In this document: positions 13,743 to 16,936 of the stretch, in pieces
How positions within the stretch are numbered: position 1 is the first letter of the stretch
How the letters are laid out: each line of letters begins with the position of its first letter
Source of the DNA: Chloroflexota bacterium
Lineage (GTDB): Bacteria > Chloroflexota > Ktedonobacteria > Ktedonobacterales > Ktedonobacteraceae
DNA: 16,936 bases
Assembly: GCA_005881495.1 (NCBI GenBank)
Contig: VBHI01000347.1
Span: 1-16,936, forward strand
Direction: 5' to 3'
Made by a program: the position numbers and the translations under genes
Notes under the pieces: model-generated
Seen by the model: the letters and a program-made list of their open reading frames with translations, nothing else
Databases searched by the model: none
Told to the model about the DNA's origin: nothing

Positions 13743-15425
13743 GTGAGTAGAAAAACGCCGAAAATAAATAGATTCTCACAAGTTGTGCGTTCTCTGCGTG
13801 TTTCGCGCTTATTGCTCTGGACGATCTGGGTTGTCTACCGTGAACGCCGCCGTGTCATGCGTGCACATCAGAAAGGCAATTACGACGTCCAGCCAAACAT
13901 CGAAGTATTGATCGAAGTACTGGTTGCTTTTCGTCAAACAGCGCTCAAGCTTGGTGGTTTGTTGATTAAGCTTGGGCAGTTCCTCAGTTCACGTGCCGAC
14001 CTTTTACCAGAGGAGGCACTGGCAGTACTCGCCTCTCTCCAGGATGAGGTACCTGCAGAGCCATTCAGTCATGTAGTATTCGTCATCGAAGCGGAACTAG
14101 GGAAGCCGGTCGAGCTAATTTTCAGTTCATTGGAACCCAAAGCTACTGCTGCCGCTTCGCTTGGACAGGTACATAAGGGCGTGCTCGCCTCCACTGGAGA
14201 GGAGGTAGCTGTCAAAGTTCAACGGCCAAACATCGATCAACTTGTGCGTATGGATCTCAGCTCGCTGAAGTTCGTGATCTGGGTGATTATGCGCTTTGTT
14301 AATACAGGTAACTTCATTGATCTGCCAGGCGTTTATCGTGAATTTAAACGCACCGTGTATGAAGAGATCGACTTCATTACTGAAGCAGCTAACTGCAAAC
14401 GCTTCAAAGAGATGTTCAAAGATGATCCAACCATCTACATTCCGGCAGTTTATGAAGAATATACAACGCGGCGTCTACTGGTACTAGAGTGGATCAATGG
14501 CATCAAAATTAACGACTATGCTGGGCTTGAGGCCGTAGGAATTGACCGCCTTGAAGTAGCAAATCGCACTGTTCAAGCTTACTTTCGCCAGTTCTTTGAA
14601 GAGGGCTTCTTCCACGCAGATCCACATCCAGGAAACATCTTTGTTAAACCAGGAACGCCGGACAATGGTCCGATCATCGAATTTGTCGATTTTGGTATGG
14701 TTGGCTCTATCACAAGCAGCATGAAACAATCGATGAAAGAACTGTTTCTGAGTTTTGTGACACGCGATTCGGAGACGATGGTACAGGCATTGTCTCGTTT
14801 AGGTTTTATCGGCGAAGGAGCAAATATTAGTGCTATTGAGCGTGGCCTGGAAATCTTGCTCGAGCAGTTTTACGGCATGACGCTAGGTGAGGCCCGTGAT
14901 TTGGATATCCCCGAAGTGGCCGATGATATAGGGAAACTTTTGTATGGTCAACCATTCCAGATTCCTGCACAGTTTACATTCACAGGCCGGGCTATAAGCA
15001 CCCTGGTGGGCGTTTCGACAGGACTTGCGCCCAATTTTGACTTCATTGAATGCGCTAAACCCTACGCCCGCAAATTCCTGGGGCTTAATATGGAGAATAT
15101 TAAACAGTCAACTCAGCAGCTACTAACCCAGTTGTTACAGGCAATTAACACGCTTTTGAGATTGCCGCGCTCGATAGAGCGAATCCTCACCAAGCTAGAG
15201 GCAGGGCAGTTCGTGATTAATCTTGGTGGAGATATCGGCATCGGGGCAACTGCCTTTCGAAGACGTGAAAGTTCTGGCAACGCATTCCCCATTGCTTTAG
15301 CTTTGATGTTTGTGGCATGTCTAGGGGTTGCAGCCTTCTTCATTTACGATCACGATCGAATCCTGGCATTGCTTTCCCTGGGTCTGGCAGCAATATTAGG
15401 AGTAAGGATGTTTTTAAGGTGGTAA
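13743..15425 (+). CDS. ABC1/UbiB-family atypical kinase-like membrane protein
   Basis: A 560-residue ABC1 (UbiB/ADCK) protein. The start is GTG 13743 with AAGGA (13730-13734) eight bases upstream. The family-specific KxGQ motif is in IKLGQFLSSR (K76-Q79). The Ala-rich loop replacing the glycine loop is AAASLGQVHKG (136-146). VAVKVQ carries the ATP-binding lysine K158. HADPHPGN (291-298) and DFG (316-318) complete the active site. Two hydrophobic segments at the C terminus (about 515-535 and 540-556) should anchor it in the membrane. UbiB-family proteins support isoprenoid quinone or lipid metabolism through ATPase activity; the exact target is unsettled, and no quinone-biosynthesis gene is adjacent. 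Length is close to the usual bacterial UbiB. The sigma factor gene follows after 139 bases, so co-transcription is possible but not shown. No clear terminator was found after it. Confidence 0.93.
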   Translation: MSRKTPKINRFSQVVRSLRVSRLLLWTIWVVYRERRRVMRAHQKGNYDVQPNIEVLIEVLVAFRQTALKLGGLLIKLGQFLSSRADLLPEEALAVLASLQDEVPAEPFSHVVFVIEAELGKPVELIFSSLEPKATAAASLGQVHKGVLASTGEEVAVKVQRPNIDQLVRMDLSSLKFVIWVIMRFVNTGNFIDLPGVYREFKRTVYEEIDFITEAANCKRFKEMFKDDPTIYIPAVYEEYTTRRLLVLEWINGIKINDYAGLEAVGIDRLEVANRTVQAYFRQFFEEGFFHADPHPGNIFVKPGTPDNGPIIEFVDFGMVGSITSSMKQSMKELFLSFVTRDSETMVQALSRLGFIGEGANISAIERGLEILLEQFYGMTLGEARDLDIPEVADDIGKLLYGQPFQIPAQFTFTGRAISTLVGVSTGLAPNFDFIECAKPYARKFLGLNMENIKQSTQQLLTQLLQAINTLLRLPRSIERILTKLEAGQFVINLGGDIGIGATAFRRRESSGNAFPIALALMFVACLGVAAFFIYDHDRILALLSLGLAAILGVRMFLRW

Positions 15426-15564
15426 GCTAAGGATCATCTTCCCATTATCACTTCGGAGAGGACAAAGGGCAGAAGGTTTTGTACAGGTTTGTTGTGTAAA
15501 ATGCCAGCAGCTCCTACGTGTTATAACTTAGGCACTTCGTAAACCAAACTAGCAGGGAGTTGGC

Positions 15565-16290
15565 ATGTTCTTCTTTTCAGTGGTCATTCCTGGTATACTA
15601 CCAGTACGGCTAAGGGGGACTCGTGAGGAGTTTCAAGCAGGCGAGAAGAAAGTACATGCCGGTATGACAGCGGAAAAACCTTCGGATGCGGATAAACAGG
15701 GTGTCGTGATGCCATCCTTTCAGGATGATGCAGGCGCTTTGAGTATGCTCTATGAGCAGTTCCGAGGTCCGATTCACTCCTATATTTATCGCCTGCTTGG
15801 TAATCAGGAAGACGCGGACGATGTGACACAGGAGGTATTTGTGCGCGCATGCATCGCCTGGGATGGCCTGTATGAGCGCAATCGTCTCTCAGCATGGCTG
15901 TATCGTATAGCTACAAATTTGTGTGTCGATATGCTGCGGCGGCGCAAACGTATTGCCTGGTGGCCACTGAATTATCATAGGCTTGGTGATGAGCGCTTTG
16001 AGGTTGGCGCGAGTGATGATAGTTCCTTTCAATTGCACGATAGCGGGGGCATTCCTGAGATTGCTGAGAGAGAACTCATTCGACATACCCTGGCGAAGAT
16101 GCCGGAGGAGTACGCAGTTGCGCTGGTGTTGAGTGTCGCGCAGGGGATACCTTACCAGGAAATTGCCACGATTGTTGGTATTTCGCCGAACGCAGCGGCC
16201 ACTCGCATTTCGCGCGCCAAGAGAATGTTCGCGGAGCAGTACCAGCGTCTCATAAGAGAAGGTGTTGAAAAACAGGAGAACAGGCGATGA
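15565..16290 (+). CDS. ECF-type RNA polymerase sigma factor
   Basis: A 241-residue (or 208-residue) sigma70-family protein of the extracytoplasmic-function class. Region 2 reads LYEQFRGPIHSYIYRLLGNQ, then EDADDVTQEVFVRACIAWDG, and closes with LSAWLYRIATNLCVDMLRRRKR; it binds the -10 element and core polymerase. After an acidic linker, region 4 has ELIRHTLAKMPEEYAVALVL and the helix-turn-helix IPYQEIATIVGISPNAAATRISRAKR, which binds the -35 element. The domain only begins near residue 53, and the first 33 residues (hydrophobic MFFFSVVIPGILPV) are unusual for a sigma factor. The ATG at 15565 has AGGGAG (15554-15559) upstream. ATG 15664 lacks a good site but would follow the internal promoter. 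The stop overlaps the next gene's ATG (ATGA), a zinc-finger anti-sigma factor, which is the usual regulatory partner. Confidence 0.92.
   Translation: MFFFSVVIPGILPVRLRGTREEFQAGEKKVHAGMTAEKPSDADKQGVVMPSFQDDAGALSMLYEQFRGPIHSYIYRLLGNQEDADDVTQEVFVRACIAWDGLYERNRLSAWLYRIATNLCVDMLRRRKRIAWWPLNYHRLGDERFEVGASDDSSFQLHDSGGIPEIAERELIRHTLAKMPEEYAVALVLSVAQGIPYQEIATIVGISPNAAATRISRAKRMFAEQYQRLIREGVEKQENRR
15571..15599 (+). promoter_or_regulatory. Possible extended -10 promoter at the start of the sigma factor gene
   Basis: TTCTTT (15571-15576), 17 bases, then TATACT (15594-15599) preceded by TGG, an extended -10 arrangement. TGGTA-TAC-TACCA (15591-15603) makes a small palindrome over the -10. It falls inside the longest reading frame, so if active the protein would begin at a later codon such as ATG 15664. 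Confidence 0.35.
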
Positions 16291-16936
16291 GCAACACCTA
16301 TACCGATCCCCTCCCAATGCCAGAAGATGACAGTTTGCCAGCTATGCCAGCTATGCCACGGATGGGAGAATCTGGCCCCCAGGTCTGCGCCGCTGTACAA
16401 TTATATCTTGGTGTGTTGAATGATCTTCCGGCTGAGCAGGGAGAGATCATTCGTGAGCATGTGCGAACCTGTGCCGGGTGTACTGCTGTAGAGCGTTTGA
16501 TACAGAGTACGACGGACATTATAGGCGGCCTTCCTGCTTCAATGCCATCTGCTCGTGTGGATGAGGCTGTGAGGGAGGCTGTAGCGGCGCGTGGTAAAGG
16601 GCGAGGATATGTTGCATCTTTGAGGGGAGGCGACGCAAGCGTCCCCACAGTTACGAGGGCGACGCAAGCGTCCCCACCCCGCATCCACACCACCCCCGCC
16701 CCTACGGGACTCTCAACAGGAGGTTTTTTGGGGCGGATCGTCACATTCGTAGGGGCGGATCGCCACATTCGTAGGGGCGGGAGAGGGGCGCAGTGGAGTG
16801 GGGACGCTTGCGTCGCCCATGGGGGGCAGGAGCGAAGCGACAGGGAAACAGGACGCCGGGCGACCCAAGGGTCCCCACCCCGCATCCACACCACCCCCGC
16901 CCCTACGGGACGTAGGCGTGTTGGCCTACGTTGGGG
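16287..16936 (+). CDS. Zinc-finger anti-sigma factor, reading frame invaded by repeats (3' end outside window)
   Basis: It starts at ATG 16287, overlapping the sigma factor stop by four bases, so it is translationally coupled. A short proline/methionine-rich N terminus (PAMPAMP) is followed by a ZAS-type zinc-binding domain. C34 lies before LGVLNDLPAEQGEIIREH, and H58-x3-C62-x2-C65 gives the anti-sigma signature. Such domains clamp the sigma factor until a signal releases it. After about residue 112 (16622) the encoded sequence becomes Arg/Gly/Pro/Thr-rich because the DNA consists of G+C-rich repeats. RIHTTPAPTG appears twice. The frame stays open for 216 codons to the window edge with no stop. 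The transmembrane helix expected after the zinc domain is not seen in this part. The gene may be disrupted, or may carry a repeat-derived insertion and resume beyond the window. Confidence 0.75.
   Translation, partial: MSNTYTDPLPMPEDDSLPAMPAMPRMGESGPQVCAAVQLYLGVLNDLPAEQGEIIREHVRTCAGCTAVERLIQSTTDIIGGLPASMPSARVDEAVREAVAARGKGRGYVASLRGGDASVPTVTRATQASPPRIHTTPAPTGLSTGGFLGRIVTFVGADRHIRRGGRGAQWSGDACVAHGGQERSDRETGRRATQGSPPRIHTTPAPTGRRRVGLRW
16629..16677. repeat. Paired direct repeat GGCGACGCAAGCGTCCCCAC
   Basis: Two identical 20-base copies lie at 16629-16648 and 16658-16677, nine bases apart. An inverted copy, GGGGACGCTTGCGTCGCCC, lies at 16800-16818, and a diverged one at 16859-16878. Confidence 0.8.
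16657..16911 (+). repeat. 54-base direct repeat, two copies 201 bases apart
   Basis: Copies at 16657-16710 and 16858-16911 differ at two positions; the last 41 bases (16670-16710 and 16871-16911) are identical. The 201-base offset is a multiple of three, so both copies are read in the same frame of the anti-sigma gene and encode the same RIHTTPAPTG segment. Confidence 0.85.
16730..16781 (+). repeat. Tandem repeat of a 22-base unit (ggggcggatcgYcacattcgta)
   Basis: Two units (16730-16751 and 16752-16773) differ at one base, and a third partial GGGGCGGG begins at 16774. The unit length is not a multiple of three, so each copy is read in a different frame of the overlapping anti-sigma gene. It shares the gtaggggcgg core with intergenic repeats elsewhere in the window. 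Confidence 0.8.
16902..16930. repeat. Overlapping alternative hairpins at the window edge
   Basis: CCTACG-GGA-CGTAGG (16902-16916) and CGTAGGC-GTGTTG-GCCTACG (16911-16930) share the middle arm, so the two stems exclude each other. They lie at the end of the repeat block. Confidence 0.5.

Noticed and set aside
16623..16781. CRISPR-like spacing of repeats
   Set aside because: The repeats are tandem or overlapping with no unique spacers of constant length, and no cas gene is present.
16298..16894. Open minus-strand frame of 198 codons over the anti-sigma gene
   Set aside because: Its content is translated repeat DNA and the complement of the zinc-finger gene; the coupled plus-strand frame is better supported.

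Overview
The window looks like part of a bacterial chromosome, most likely Chloroflexota and possibly class Ktedonobacteria. That assignment is an inference from gene content (ECF sigma/anti-sigma pair, large PPDK, ABC1 kinase, secreted CAP protein, GH3 enzyme) and from G+C-rich interspersed repeats scattered between genes. No rRNA, tRNA, CRISPR array or intact insertion sequence was seen.

Layout. (1) 1-531 (+) is the C-terminal part of a dihydrolipoamide-dehydrogenase-type flavoprotein, cut by the window edge. It converges on (2) a three-gene minus-strand operon, 5177 down to 691: a RecQ helicase fused to a ComFC-like phosphoribosyltransferase, a DprA/Smf-like protein without the usual C-terminal winged helix, and an XPB/Rad25-like SF2 helicase. 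Gene gaps are 9 and 5 bases. The operon has a strong sigma70-type promoter (TTGACA-17-TAAAAT) whose spacer and -10 box lie inside a 10+10 base palindrome, so it looks regulated as a unit. It is the best candidate here for an undescribed system, either competence-like DNA processing or defence. (3) 5487-5897 (-) encodes a VOC/glyoxalase-fold protein. (4) 6156-6914 (+) encodes a secreted CAP (SCP/PR1) domain protein. (5) About 7046-7301 holds what may be the broken tail of an SGNH hydrolase. (6) 7491-9680 (+) encodes a GH3 beta-glucosidase-type enzyme behind a leader with three hairpins, and it ends at a strong bidirectional terminator. (7) A minus-strand HEPN-domain gene (12676-13221) lies 29 bases ahead of pyruvate, phosphate dikinase (9866-12646, TTG start). 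Both probably come from one consensus promoter about 250 bases upstream, across a repeat-filled leader. (8) 13743-15425 (+) encodes an ABC1/UbiB-family kinase-like membrane protein. (9) 15565-16290 (+) encodes an ECF sigma factor, overlapping by ATGA a zinc-finger anti-sigma gene. The anti-sigma reading frame is filled from about residue 113 by G+C-rich repeats and runs off the window end.

How the genes work together. RecQ-PRTase, DprA and XPB-like helicase should act on the same DNA substrates, with two different helicases around a single-strand-DNA/RecA-loader-type protein. The sigma/anti-sigma pair is a self-contained envelope or stress regulator. PPDK links pyruvate and PEP, and the GH3 enzyme supplies sugars from glucosides. 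The HEPN partner of PPDK has no obvious metabolic role. Other neighbours appear functionally unrelated.
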